From assembly GCF_949628265.1 (NCBI RefSeq), contig NC_088788.1, forward strand, positions 35,636,335 through 35,700,334: DNA of 64,000 nt. The letters are read 5' to 3'. Position numbers and translations under genes: made by a program. Positions 1 to 12,601 of the stretch are shown here, piece by piece. The notes beneath the pieces are model-generated. The model had not been told where the DNA came from and made no database searches. It worked only from the letters and a program-made list of their open reading frames with translations. Source of the DNA: Cloeon dipterum. Taxonomy: Eukaryota; Arthropoda; Insecta; Ephemeroptera; Baetidae. Within the stretch, counting starts at the first letter, position 1; the number at the start of each line of letters is the position of its first letter.

Positions 1-658
1 GCACTAGTCGGATTTCACTCTTGTATCGAAAGGCTTGTGTTTGCGTCATCATTTAATACCGGCCAAGTGTAAACACGATTTAGAAATACACACGCGCCAC
101 ACATTTCTGACATTATAGGGATTTTTACTCTCAATCATACGATTTTTAACTTGACCGATAAGTATTTCAGATAATTTAAATTTGATCGCTCTTTTATTTA
201 AATTAAAGATCAAGGCTGCTGAACAATAGACCACTCTTGTCTGTATCTCGCTAACAATAACAGACAAAAAATTAAGAACCCTACAAACGGTCCAAAACAC
301 AATTCACTCTTCACTGTGAGCAGATAAGCACTTTTTTACGAAAGTATCTGCATTTTTTGCTCGCGCGCTGCCTTCTTGTAAATTAAAAAAGCTTTGTTAT
401 AACTGCAAAATTATATATTTCCTGACTGCAGACGCGAGGGAAATTCGATGCAAGCGAATTGCGATTCAAGCCTTGGCAGTGGCACGATTTGCGAATGCAT
501 CGCACTTGAGCGGAAATGTACCGCGATGCACACAGTCTCATTGGCAAAAGGCGAGAGCAAATAATTTATTCGCAGTGTGAGATTTTCGCAACTGCGGTGC
601 TCGCAGTCATCACTTGCTGTGTGCCAACAATTAATTATTCCCTGACCAGCAGCCGCCG
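1..658. other. Upstream intergenic DNA, no gene seen
   Basis: AT-rich sequence upstream of the first promoter. Open frames here are short, lack family-like content and are not bounded by convincing splice sites. I see no RNA gene or clear repeat unit in it. Confidence 0.4.
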
Positions 659-855
659 TGTCTCTCTCTCTCTCTCTCTCTCTCTTATAAAGCAAGTAGT
701 TTCATCTAGCGACAAGCAGTCTGGCTCGATCGTTCCTCGGGGCGGAGAGCAATAAAAAAAGACAGAGCACTGCCTTTAGAAAGTGGCCCGCGATTGGCTG
801 ACCTGGAAACTTATTTGCATACAATTTTGCTCGAGGGGTGGTGTAAATTTTCGAG
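659..855 (+). promoter_or_regulatory. Probable core promoter and 5'UTR exon of the MATH-BTB gene
   Basis: A (TC)n tract at 659-684 runs straight into a TATA box (TATAAAG, 686-692). About 30 bp downstream is an initiator-like GCAGTC (716-721), and the stretch ends in a strong donor, CGAG|GTGAGT, at 855/856. The first coding exon of the MATH-BTB gene (4859) is preceded by an acceptor, so it needs an upstream exon; this is the best one seen. That would make a ~4.0 kb first intron (856-4858). TC/GA tracts beside promoters can bind GAGA-type factors in insects. The promoter motifs are visible; the link to the 4859 exon is inferred. Confidence 0.5.
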
Positions 856-3800
856 GTGAGTTGCGCTGCTTGCTTGTTATTGTCGACGGCCGCGCGCTTT
901 TTCTCTAAAGATCATACTAGTGTGAGAGCTGTGGGGATAATTATAGACTTTGTGTCGGGTGGTAAATAAGAAAATGAGATCACTCTGAATTATTTTGAAC
1001 GACGCTGCTCTGCATGAATTCGTGGAAGTGGTCGTGTTTGTTCTAGATTCGCTGCAGCCACACACATGCTGTACTTTTAATTAAAAATTAAACGCGAATC
1101 GAGCCCATATCCGCACCCACCTTTGAGGAAAAGGATGAAAGTGTTTCTGAGACGTGAAATTCTTTTAACGGATGCGCGAATAGTTACGTAACATATTCGA
1201 TGAAAGAAAAAGAGGGCAAGAGCTCATTTAGCGAGTTTGTTTACAATCATTCAAGCTTTGGACCCGATCCAACAAGGGCACAAATTTGATCTTATCGATA
1301 GAGCTCGCAGAGTCCGACAATTTTTGAGTCGCAATATTTAAAACTTGATCAAAATAGGGGATAATTGCAATTGAGAGTATTCTTTAAAGCTGGAATACTG
1401 TTTTAAGTGGATCAGAGTTGTTTTTATAACGTACACCCCCTACCTGGAACCGTCTCGCAATCTTGAAAGCATTTATCAGGTCCAAAATAAACCAACCAGA
1501 GGCGCTAGGTGATTTCATTTCATGTGTTCTCTATTTTATTTCAACTGTGCTAACGCGTTAAGTTTCCAAATCGGTGTTTGACCGTCTGCAGTCAGATCAC
1601 ACTGGTAATTCCCGTAAATAACTGACTCTAATGTCAAGTTGAAGGTAACGCCATTTGGCACCGCTTGAGAAACCAGGAAATTCGTCATCAGCTTTTACAA
1701 ATCGCCATAATATAATTTAACAAACTAAGCGCGACGCTAGAATGCACTCTGTCCGAAAATAGTGCCTCACCTTGGATTCTGTGTACGCGGAAACGCGCAA
1801 TTTCGCTTGAAAAAAACACGCCTAGATTTATAGATGCTGAAAGTGCAAGTCTGCTCTAACAAGGTGCATTCTGCCAGCTGCAAGATGACAAATGAGTTTT
1901 TAATTGGACGCGCGGTGCATTCCGTGTGATCCAGCAGCCTTGGCTCGATATATATATTCTCCTCGCGCGCCTCTTGAGATTGACAAAAGGCTTATTCTGG
2001 CGCGTTGCATCGATTGAACGAACTGAACTGAACCCGAGACCCGAGAGGCAGTGCAAAAACGCTAGTTAGACGGTCTGGGGCTCCTGCAGAGTTGTTTTCG
2101 ACCAAGTTGGATGAGTGCAAAACAATTCCAACTTGTTTTCGCAAGCTATTATTGAATCTAGATCTAGACTACTCAAGCGCGGTGTGCTCTCTAACTGGTA
2201 AACAACTAGCACCGAATTTCAAAGACCAGATCTGACTCGCTTACTCGCGTTTCTAGAAAGAGGCTCACAATCAGTCGCAATTTTTCCGGAAAGCCCCACT
2301 GCATTGCAATTAAATAATGTTTCTGCAATTTTTATTGAAGATCAGAAATTCTTATGATGGACGACTATTAACAGTAATTTTCCTACAGTTTCTTTGCGCA
2401 AAATGTGACAAAATGCGGAAGAAACCAAAACTGCGGTAATTTTTCCAGCTGTTTTTTTTGTCGCACAAAACCTGTGGTGCATTTTTGCGTATTGCTAAAA
2501 ATAGTAGCTCAACTTTTGCATAATTTTTAAATTAGCAAACAATATTAATTGTAAGGAAAAACGACTTTACTGCCTTGCAAATATTTCAGGCCTAAAATAA
2601 ACTGTGGACCAAGGTATGTGCGTCATCCACTTATTGTCTTGACTGTTCTCGTAATTCAAAAGCTAAACATTATCTGAATGCTGTACAGTAAAGTCAAGAG
2701 CGCAGTCAGGTTTGAAGGTCCCTCTCGTGTTTATTTGCGCATGTGGGTTGTACTAATGGCGAGTGCTCGCGCAATGAGTACAAACAAAAAGCCTATCATC
2801 AGTGTAATTTGCTTAATCCTTTCACTCACTCGGTTATATGCGGCTCAATTAAAGCGGATTAGCGGATTGAAAGGTTTCCGCGGATGAAATTGTTTTATAT
2901 AACATGTTGTGCAATTCGCGCTGCAGGTTTTAATTTCTTCACACGCGTTCGATTAATCAGGTGAACAGAGTAACGCGGAGGATGTCAGTTATTGCCTATT
3001 GTTTGCACGATTAATTAATGGTCAACCGCATTTATTCAGTTGCAGCACGATTTTGTTGGATAACATGTATTTGTGCTCACGACGTGAATAGAGCTATCCT
3101 CCATACTTGTGACATCATAGCGTAGGTAGTCGGAATACAAATTGGAATTATTGCATCTTGCATAAACACCATTCTGTTTTACGCAACTTGTATAGTCGAT
3201 GGCTTGAATGAAGTCTTGTTGCGTTTAACATAGGCTACATAGTTACAGAAAATTTGAGAAAATCGGCTCAAAAGTTTGCATGCTCTCCACTGTAAAATCA
3301 CGATTTATTTCCAAATTAAGGTAATTTATCGATAAATTTGGTAAAACCTGGTCCAATGCAGGGATAAACTGTTGATTTTTTTTTAGAAAGATGGTGGCTC
3401 TTTTACCAAGTAAATACGCTCGAGTTAATCGTTTCTGCTAAATGCTAAATTCTGCTAAATGCTAAATGTGCTGAAATAAACTTGATACTGAACACGGCGA
3501 CTCGTTGCAACGCGCGGCAGGGTGTAGCCGACGACAGTATTTTCAAATTAACCAAGCGCGCCGACCTTGCGAATTACAAGCAGCGAGTTGGAAAGGTGAG
3601 CAGAATGGATCAAAGGGAGTAACTAAACAGAGCAGAACTGTTTTAAAACAAGCATCTAAACTGGGTTAAATTATCTCCCGGGAAGCGAATGTCATCTTCC
3701 CTCGCTCAAACTCGGCCACGGTCGTTGCGGAAGTCAAAGAGGCTTCGTTTCGTCTTTCCGCTTGGCAAACTAGTTAATTAAATTTTCGGCAGCCAGACAA

Positions 3801-4858
3801 TTCGACTAATTGCCTATCCTAAATTCGGGTTTAGTGGGGCAGACTCACAAAGAAAAATGGGTCAAGAGCTGTCTCAAATCAATTTTCTTGTTCTAATTCG
3901 ATGGACTCGTTGAAGCAAAGTTACGAAGCCTACAAAAATCACGAGCAGACTTTGAATTTTCTCTCTCCTGAGTAATAACGTGCTCTTGCAGACGACACCG
4001 GCTCATTTCACCTGAGCTTTCTCGGCGACAAAGCAACCCTTAAGCAGGGCAAGTCTAGGAATAGCTCAGTCAGAAACAGTTACAATTTGCTCCAGTACGT
4101 TTGTAATTGCTGCAATTGGCGTGGCGCGGTAATCATGTAGAAACGTTGCATTGCATTACCATTGAAGCGTGCAGAGACAGAGCGGCGAGAGTGCGCTCGA
4201 TTGGGGGCACGCAATTAAATTGGATCAGCCGCACTTCTCATCAGTGTCACTTGCTTGCACAAATAGTAAGGCCACTGAGAAAGGATTTAACGAGAATTTT
4301 GGGGTTTCCGCCTAGTAAGAAATAATAAATTGCATAACAAACAACCTCAACACAGATTGCAATTTATTCTTATCAGCGTGATCCTGAGGAAATAAAATTG
4401 TGACATATTCCTATATGTGTGCTACCCATTAGTTGGCGCCCATGTGTCTCAACCGCAAGATAGGAAGTGTGACTAATCAAAATAAAACGCATGCAGTCTT
4501 GATACACGTTCTTGGCACGCAATTTTACTCGGAATCCTTGTCAACATCCCTTTCATTAGCATATTGCTCGAGCCTCTTGGCACGATTAGATGAAGCAGGT
4601 TTATGCAAATTTTTCCTCAAATTTGTTTCTGTGATGTTTACCTGGAACATTTTTAGGAAATACAATTTTTGTTCAATAATGAAAATTCCTCTCTGACTGG
4701 ATCGTTTAGTATTTTCCGACACTCTAAAAGGTTATTAAAAAAATAAACTTAAAATTTATGTTAATTGAAATCATTAATTTTTTTTTAGCCTGGTTTTAAT
4801 TATATTCATCATTAATTTAAACCGTGGTCCTGATCAACTGATTTTTTTATTTTCGCAG
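856..4858 (+). other. Presumed first intron of the MATH-BTB gene
   Basis: No coding exon is recognised. It contains one degenerate member of the dispersed repeat family described at 60.0 kb (3240-3345, minus orientation). The rest is AT-rich unique-looking sequence. Several short frames occur but have no recognisable content. Confidence 0.4.
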
Positions 4859-4896
4859 ATCAAAGGTCCTTATCGCCAGATCTGGAGACGACAGAG

Positions 4897-7800
4897 ATGG
4901 AAGACGGGGTTGAGATTTTGGTGCCGAGCGCAAGCGATGTGATGTACAAATACACGTGGACCATTAAGAAATTCGGGCACAACTGCCGCAAGAGACACAG
5001 CCCTGTGTTCGACAGCGAGGCCTTCGAACTCAATGTGAACGGCCTGCGAACCCGGTGGAACCTCAGCATCCGCTTCTGGACCGGCATGGACGGTTCGCGG
5101 CTCATGAGCCCCGTGGTCGCCTGTCTCAACCTTCTGAGGTAAATGGCTGAATCACAAATTAATGCCGCCCATTTCGTCTGACGGACGAATTTTGATCAGG
5201 TGCTGGCCCGAAGACATTGCCGGCACGCAAGCCACTGTCCACTTCCAGTTTGGCGTCCTCTGCAGACAGACCGGCCGCTTTGACACAACTCCGCTGGCCA
5301 GATGCATCGTGTCGCTGGGAGCAACCAAAAATATCGTCTCGGTCGGACACCAAGACGTGGAAATCACGGAGAAACACATGCTCTCCCAATCGGGGGACGT
5401 CCGTCTAGTCTGTAAAGTGCAGGTAAATTTCAAATAGCATCGGATTTTAGATGTAGCAACTCGAGAAAAAGATTTATTATATAAAGTAGCGGCTGCGAAG
5501 GTGAAATCCCAATGTCAAGCTCCTGCGACCTTGACCATCAGCATTCCATTGAAAACTGCGCCAAATCGATATTTCGCGTGAAGCGCACAAGTGTGCAGCA
5601 AAGTAGATAAAAGTTCAACCAAGCACATTCCAAGGCCTAGCTGCTGCTTTCTACAAAATTAAATGGCATATTCAGTTGCCAAGTATTAAATTTCACTCCG
5701 TACTTTTTATCAAAACAAGTACGCTTGAAATAGAATTTTAACATAACAACACGATTAATTACTCAGGTTTGACGTTTCCGTGCTAAAGATTGCGGTTTGT
5801 TTGACAAAGGAAAATATTATTGTCTGCTGTTAAACAAGCGCGTGTAAATTGAAAGAGCGGCTATCGTAATCGTATTACACGTAGTAATTAACAAAGCATG
5901 CTTTATAGAACCGTTAAACGTAAAAAAGTTTTTTTACGTTTTAACTAGTCTCCAAAAACGCTGCGTCTCGGGAATTTACGTGTTATTGCTTTTTATTCCG
6001 GTTTTTAGGGCTAGCGTTCGTTCATTCATGATATATTGTGAAAGTAATTAAAAAAATCGTATGTATAATATACAAGGAGTTTAGAGAGTTATCATTTTTG
6101 ATCGGACGGAGTTTACGATGTTTGGAGCACCGAAGGTTAAAAATCCTTTGAAATAGGAAATCATTAAAAATCGAATATTAATACCAATTTTTACTAAATG
6201 TGTAGACGCTACTTGATAAGACAAATCGATCTGTGGATAATTTTTGCTATTATTTGGACATTTTTTTTTATTTAAAGATTATAATAAAATGAATCTCAAC
6301 ATAATTTACACATTTTCAATTTACCTAATTTTTCCGAAATTAAAAAGTTACAAGAAAATTTTTGTCAACGTTTAAAACAGGAAATTTTTCATCAGCTTTC
6401 AGAATTGTTTTTTTTTCTTATGTAAAACCATTAAAAATTATCAAGGCTCAAAACTAACCCTTAAAGGGATTTTTTTAAACAAAAATGAAATTCTGATCGA
6501 TTTGACTGCAAACCAAATTTTAGATGAATTCAATGATTTTTTGCTTGATTTTGGTCCCTCTTGTCGTGATCTATTCATTGGTGTGCGAATTATGAGGAAA
6601 TATTCCTTAAATTGTAAAATTAATCGTGGTTTTACAGTAGAGAGACAGGGCTCGCCGCTTGATTGGCTGATTTCCTCTAAAATTTAAACAGCAACCTGGG
6701 AATGTCAAGCTTTTTCTTATTAAACAAAATATTTTTGCAGAAAAAGTCAAATTTGTTTACCTTTGTCAGGCCTTTCAATAAATTATACTTAAATGTTAAA
6801 AATAGCCTAAAGGAATGAGCAAGTGAAAGATGTGTTTTTTAGAGCAAGTATTTATTTTATCTCAGATTCTCAGGCAATCTCTGATGACTTTTAAAGGGTA
6901 GATAATTAAGCAGTCTTATGGAACGCTTCTTCTAGAAACAAATCCATATCAAGGGTCTAGCAATCTTCTTGATATTTTCTTTTAACTTACTCATGAAAAC
7001 AAGCTATTTGTAATGAACTCCGCTTCTCCGATGAAATACGGTTTACTCATTAAATCAGCTTTCTTCCTGGCTGAGGCTCTTAACAACAGATAATCTTATT
7101 CTTTAAATGGTATTTCAAGTAAAGGCAAATTCACAAATTTTCTATAAATAAAATTTACTTAAAAACCAGTATTTATTATCCATTCATTTATGATAAAAAT
7201 GTTTTAAAACGCAATAATTAATAATGTTTTGAATCAATTGTTGTCAGGTTGTTCCTACGGGGAGCAACGATGAGCAGCACAGTCTGTCTCAGGACATGGG
7301 TTCTCTGCTGTGCAGCTCGGAAGACGACCTTGCCCCGGCGGAACTGCCCTGGGCCAAGGGCGACATCAAACTGCGCGCGGCCGGCGGCGTGCTCTTCCCG
7401 GCGCACTGCTGCATTTTGGGCGCGCGCTCTCCGCGCCTCGCGGGCATGATTTCCGAGATGGAGCTGCCCACCAAGCCGGCAGAGACGCCGATTCTGGACC
7501 TGAGCGACCTGACCGCGGAGAACCTGCAGGAGATCCTGAGGTACATCTACACGGGGCGCGTGGACAACCTGGACTCGGTGGCCGCCTCGCTGCTGGCGGC
7601 CGGCGTCAAGTACGAGCTGCCTGGCCTCACGTGCCTGTGCGAGAGGGCGCTACTGGACACGATGGACGCGGAAAGCGTGGCCGCCAGGTTGCTGCTGGCC
7701 GACGAGTTCAACTGCGAGACCCTGAAGAGAGGCGCCCTGGCCTTCATCGAGGGGCACGCCGGCAGGATGCCCAAGAACATGGCGTGGTCGGTCATGGAGA

Positions 7801-7904
7801 TGGTGCGGCCGGAGCTGTTCCAAGAGGCGTGCGAGGCCGGCATTGGAGACTCGGCGTCCAGCTTTGCCAGCTCTCTCAGCGAGGCCGGCAGCAACTCTCG
7901 TTGA
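4897..7904 (+). CDS. MATH and BTB/POZ domain protein, speckle-type POZ (SPOP)-like
   Basis: Three coding exons: 4897-5138, 5200-5422, 7248-7904, with GT-AG junctions and phases that agree, giving 373 residues, almost the length of SPOP (374). Residues ~10-150 form the MATH domain, which in SPOP binds substrates. Residues ~185-290 form the BTB domain (pattern LFPAHCCILGARSP, then IYTGRVDNLD and LLAAGVKYELPGL), followed by a BACK-like helical tail. SPOP-type proteins are substrate adaptors for CUL3 ubiquitin ligases. Exon 1 starts at acceptor 4859, and its frame stays open upstream of the ATG (no stop between 4859 and 4897), so the true start could lie in an earlier exon. The BTB exon is strikingly GC-rich compared with its introns. 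It is clearly diverged from canonical SPOP, so it is probably a paralogue (TDPOZ/BPM type) rather than the orthologue. AATAAA near 8523 is the likely poly(A) signal. Confidence 0.9.
5423..7247 (+). other. Intron 2 of the MATH-BTB gene, with a dispersed repeat
   Basis: A 1.8 kb AT-rich intron. At ~6490-6720 it holds a plus-orientation copy of the dispersed repeat family also seen at 3.24, 14.5, 17.5 and 60.0 kb. Nothing else is recognised. Confidence 0.6.
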
Positions 7905-8539
7905 AACGCCACACTCCCACATGATGACGTCAAAGCAAATGTGATTGGATTTATTTTATTTCAGTATCAAAAAGAGCAGGGTGTGTTCTTCCGTTTTCAA
8001 ATTCCAAGGGGTTTTATATTTTATTGCTTTCATGGTCGATGCGTATTATCACCTGCATTTCTAGATGGACATTTCAGTTCAGTAGCTGCAAATCGTACTG
8101 TTGACAAGTCTTGTAAATTTCCTAAAAATATAAAGATATAAATATCAAACTCTCATTTCCCGTTGAAGATGTTTAAAAAGAGAGTACTAACTTTTTATTT
8201 TAGCTCTCAGCATTTAGCACATAATTTAATTACTTCCAGAGTTGATGGCTAATGTATATCAAGATCGCATTATTCCAAAAATGTTCTGCTGTGCCATGTA
8301 TTTAACCAAGAAAAAAAAGGAAAATAATACACACTCTGTATATTCGTGATGTGAACATTGTTTTAAACTATTCAACTTGAAGGCTTTGTTGTTCTGGTTT
8401 TCTCTTTATCACATGTTGTGTGAATGGATTTTTGAAAGAAATCATGATTTTAAGTGAGCGAATGTGTGCACCTTTGTGACACAGTGCAGATCACTTAAGT
8501 TTGTAAGAGCTCTTTGTTGCCAAATAAAAAGGTAAATTG

Positions 8540-9212
8540 CAAATCTTTATAGATTGATTTTATCTATTTATTTCCGTAAGTGAAAGAGGAAAATGGATTT
8601 ACTAATTTGGTAAAATTTTTGAAAGCTTAGAAAGCTTGAACTGCGACGTCCGCTCTCTTGTTTTCTCCGTAATAGTTATAACTTCACTTTAATAAAGATC
8701 GTCGCGTTTGTATACAAAAGAATTAAATACGTTCGACGAGATAACCCTTATATTTCAAATAAATTTATAATATTGCTTTTAATAAAATACGTGAAATACA
8801 AGCGAGTGCGAACATCAGATTAGTTTCCGTCTGCGCATGATAGGCTGATCCCCTCAAATTCAAATAAACTTTTCTATTATTATGGCTGAATATTCCATGT
8901 ACAATTTTTAGAACACTGCACTTAATACCACTTTACACGTACGTCATCTTAAACTGTTAAATTCATCATCAAATTCATTGCGTTTATGCTTTTAGCTAGC
9001 CGCAATATTTCCCACTGCGCCAATTTTTATAAATCTCTCCCTTCCCCCAAAATCATAGACAGAGACCTCGTGCGGTGGAATTAAGAAGCAGCAAAATATC
9101 CTTGCTGCTCCTCGTAGTCCTCGTGTCTTTGTTGATGTTGATGTGTTTACCTCAGCTGACCTCAGCTCAGTTTAAGACAGCTAAAATCAATTTGTTTTTA
9201 ACAAACGCAAGC
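8540..9212. other. Intergenic between MATH-BTB and RRP7A
   Basis: AT-rich spacer between two plus-strand genes. The only notable content is the last ~140 bp, which continues the RRP7A frame upstream of its ATG with a hydrophobic reading (see findings). No RNA gene or repeat is seen. Confidence 0.4.
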
Positions 9213-10312
9213 ATGGCCTCATCCGCAACACAAATTTGTGGTTTTCTAGGTAATATTATTCGTTATTATTGATCGTCAGGAGATTGTTAAACTGATCTTA
9301 CAGCTATTCCCGTGAAATACAAAGAATCGAGCGGTGCCAGCCACTGGCTTTACTGCAAAGAGCATTCCGTGCGTGTAAAGACAACAGGGAAACCAGTCGG
9401 ACGAACACTGTTTGTAATCAACGTTCCGGCCTTCTTTACAGAGGTAAACAATTATTACAATATAATTATGTAGTTTAACTGGAATAACTAAATTAAATTG
9501 TGTAGGACTGCTTTCAAAAGTTGTTTGGAGAGTTTGGTACAGTCTCCAAAGTTTTCTTCCACAAGAAGCCGACTGCTTCTGTTCCAGAAGAAGAAACCTC
9601 TAATTTCTTCAAAAAATCCGAGCCTGTCAAAGTATGTATTGCGTTAATGACCGTCCTCTTTTGCATCTCATTCGATTTGAATTTTTAGGGCTATAAAGTT
9701 GCCTATGTGGTTTTCGAGAAAAGTTCATCTTTGGAGGCTGTCTTAAAATTGAAATGGAAAACGCCAAAAGTGCTTTTCGGAAAGCAAGACAAAGCGCCTC
9801 CCTCAGCTGTGCAGAGTAAGATGATCAGTTGAAACAACAAAGGACCAAATTTATTAATTTTATTCTAATGAAGGATGGAATGCGGCGTATGATGAACAAA
9901 TTACCGCCGTTGCTGACCTCCAAGCCGACATTGACGACTTCATGAGGAAATTCGATGAGAAAGCTAAGGAAGAAGCTGACAATTTGAAGCAGTCCGAGGG
10001 TCAGGCTGACGAGGACGGCTGGTTCACAGTTACAAAGAAAGTAAGGAAACCTGGATTGGCCAGAAAGGAGAGCGTCGAGCAGAGGGTTTTGCAGAAAGAA
10101 AGCAAAAAGAAGGCAAAGAAGGAGCTGCTCAACTTTTACACCTTCCAAATAAGGGAATCTAAAATGAACCGTAAGAAAATAGTGTAATGGTTTTGTTTTA
10201 ACGTTTTGACCATTTTCCTCTTGCAGATCTTGCCGAGCTGCGGCACAAGTTTGAAGAGGACAAGAAAAGAATTGCCCAGCTTCGACAGTCTAGGAGGTTC
10301 AGACCGTTTTAG
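9213..10312 (+). CDS. RRP7A: Ribosomal RNA-processing protein 7 homologue
   Basis: Six exons: 9213-9249, 9304-9443, 9506-9631, 9689-9815, 9874-10170, 10227-10312; all phases close, giving 270 residues against ~280 in human RRP7A. The N-terminal half has the diverged RNA-recognition fold typical of RRP7 (VKYKESSGASHWLYCKEHSV, then RTLFVINVP and CFQKLFGEFGTVSKVFF). The C-terminal part is the charged RRP7 domain (DEDGWFTVTKKVRKPG) ending in RQSRRFRPF, the family's characteristic C terminus. RRP7 acts in the nucleolus in assembly of the small ribosomal subunit (UTP-C/CURI complex in yeast). AATAAA at 10352-10357 gives a ~50 nt 3'UTR. The ATG at 9213 fits family start; an in-frame ATG at 9135 would add 26 residues. 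Confidence 0.95.
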
Positions 10313-10351
10313 TAGAATCAAATCAAATTAAATTCCTGATAATAAGAATTG

Positions 10352-10389
10352 AAATAAAGTCATTGAAATCGAATGTCAATTTTTTTATT
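10352..10389. terminator. Interlocked poly(A) signals of RRP7A (+) and PAF1 (-)
   Basis: AATAAA on + at 10352-10357 (RRP7A) and AATAAA on - at 10384-10389 (PAF1) lie within 40 bp. Cleavage 15-30 nt downstream of each would make the two mRNAs end on, or overlap, each other. The stop codons are 102 bp apart. Confidence 0.75.
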
Positions 10390-10414
10390 ATACACATATA
10401 TGCCTATAACTAAA

Positions 10415-12401
10415 TTAGTCAGAATCAGATTCCGAACCACTTGAGCTGCTGCTGCTGCTTGAGGACGCCTTGGAGCCCTGGGGAGAAGCTGCGGGCGTGC
10501 CCTTTTTGCTCGCTTCCTCGTCGCCGCTTTCAGCGTCAGAAGCCTTCTTACTCCCCTCACCCTCACTTGCTTCGTTTTCACTGGCCTCATTGCCACTCCC
10601 TTCTGGTCATTTTTTATATTTATTGGGAAAATACATTACTTATGTGAGCCATTACCTTTGTCAGAATTGCTTTTGTTGCTCTCTTCGCCAGACTTTTCGC
10701 CGTCTGTTTCCATTTTCTCATCGTTTTTCTCGCCGCCCTCTTCAGCGTCTGTTGGAAGGGAAAAGTGAGTTGCGTTGGTTGTTTTCAAAATGCCAGAGTT
10801 CAAACCTGATTGCTTGTTTTCTTGGTCGTCGTCCTCGGCCATCGGCTCATCCTCCTCCTCTTCGCATACGGTTTCTAGCGCCTTTTCTCTCACTCTTTGT
10901 GTTTGGTGCTCGATCTCGTTCAAAGGCCGGTGATGCACTAGCAGCTTGGTGTTCGTCACGCCTCCCTGCTTCTGCCTCCTCTTGTTCAATCGAACCCTTT
11001 TTGAGCAAGAATTAATTAATTTGACATGAAGATCAATGATATATTTACAAAATAATATTTTTGGCTTTGGGTGAGCCCTGGTAATTATTATATACCAGCC
11101 CGAACGATTTGTTATTACCTTGTTTCCAGCTCGTTGTAGTAAACTCCATCTTCTCGTACAACCAAGAAGTAATTTTCTTCATAACCCTTGGTGGCCTTGC
11201 TCTTGACGGTCCAGTTGTACTCCCTGGCCATCTTGTAGGTGTAGTCATTGGCCTCGTCGTCCCAGTCGACGCCAATGCTTTGATCTTGTTTCCGTTTAAT
11301 CAGCGTTTCTTCGAGTGGCAGGAAGTAGGCGACAAACTGCTCTCCACTCTCGTCCATTACACCTCTGAAAATGAGACGAATTACGTGATTGTCCTCCGGA
11401 AACAATTGCAACAAACAGCAAACCTGATCATAGCCTGAGACATTTCTTCAATTTGCGCTGGCACCGATCGGCCAACCGGAGCAGGGTCCGAGTCGAATAT
11501 GACTTGAGCGCACGCGTATTTCCACATCTGAAAATGTTTTTAATTAATTTGAGGACTCGTTGGATTGAGACTCAGTTACTTTGAAGTCTGGATAAATTGG
11601 AAGAATTTCGACTGGAACCACGTTTGGTTTGCTGTAGTGTTTCTCGATGGGAATCTTGGAGTCGGTGAAGGTTTTTTCGATCGCAGCCACCTGACTGTCT
11701 CTGTCCATGTACAAAGTCTCGTCCTGCATTAGCAAATTTAATCCATGCTCAATAACAGCTAGGAATTCAATACCTTGAACGCTTTCTTGACCGAGTAACC
11801 GACTTTCGCCTCGACCTTCTCCATGGTTTGAGGCTGAAACCTCGTCTGCTCGGTGGAAATGTATTCGGTCCTCCTGAGCCAGGATACGCTCTTGGAGTGC
11901 TTTGTTTTCCTGCGAGTAAATGGTGAGAACGGAAGCTGAATTAGCAGGCTAGTGTGAACATATACCTGTTGGCATCGTGCGGCGTGGACAGTTCCTCCTC
12001 GAGCAGTTTTTCGTCGGTCGGGTCGAGAACCGCGTCTTGGTCTATGGCATAAGCGTCGCTGTTGATCAGATCGATGGTGACGCCGAGATCGTGCTCGGCC
12101 AACACTTCGTACTTGTAGGTCCTCTCGAGGGACGTCGGATTGTTCTGAATAAACCTTCTCGAGTCGAAAGGGTACATGACGAATTTCGGATCGAAAGGGA
12201 TGTCTGGCAGCGTGTTGCAGTATTTGACTCGGCACACCAGCTCGGTTCTACAGAAGAAACACAAAATTATGTATTCGGTTTTAATTCGAATAAGATCGAG
12301 TAAGAAACTTGCCTTCTGTCGTGAGGAGCACCTCGAGCACCCGGCGGGGCCATGGGCCGCTTGTCTGGCTGTGCATTTTGCGGCTGCAGTGTCGGAGCCA
12401 T
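10415..12401 (-). CDS. PAF1: RNA polymerase II-associated factor 1 (PAF1 complex subunit)
   Basis: Nine exons on the minus strand: 12401-12313, 12247-11966, 11909-11774, 11723-11580, 11527-11424, 11364-11119, 10996-10806, 10748-10656, 10602-10415; 490 residues. The PAF1 core is unmistakable: [96 protein letters not shown] and [20 protein letters not shown]. The C terminus is an acidic Ser/Glu/Asp-rich tail, as in the family. PAF1 is part of the nuclear PAF1 complex (with CTR9, LEO1, CDC73) that supports Pol II elongation and histone modification. Intron 1 appears to use a GC donor (AGAAG|GCAAGT) with acceptor 12248; a GT donor 4 nt further on does not keep the phase with that acceptor. The exon 7 acceptor (CTCAAAAAG|G) has a poor pyrimidine tract. 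Confidence 0.95.
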
Positions 12402-12601
12402 TTAAGTGTGTTAAATAATTCTAGACAATTAGCGAATGCAGGGCACAAGCAGGCGTGTAGTAACGCCGCACAGTTTCAGCCGCTTGAAATCTAAACAAAA
12501 ACACAAACAATCTGGTCGGCCTGGAAGTGCTGGGTAGTGCCACGCCTACTTTATGCAACCGAATGGCGCGATGGAAAGGGGGGAAAATTGCAAAGCAAAC
12601 A

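Noticed and set aside
7310-7924. Long second + frame and two minus frames over the BTB exon
   Set aside because: Shadows of the GC-rich BTB coding exon; the 7248-7904 frame carries the domain.
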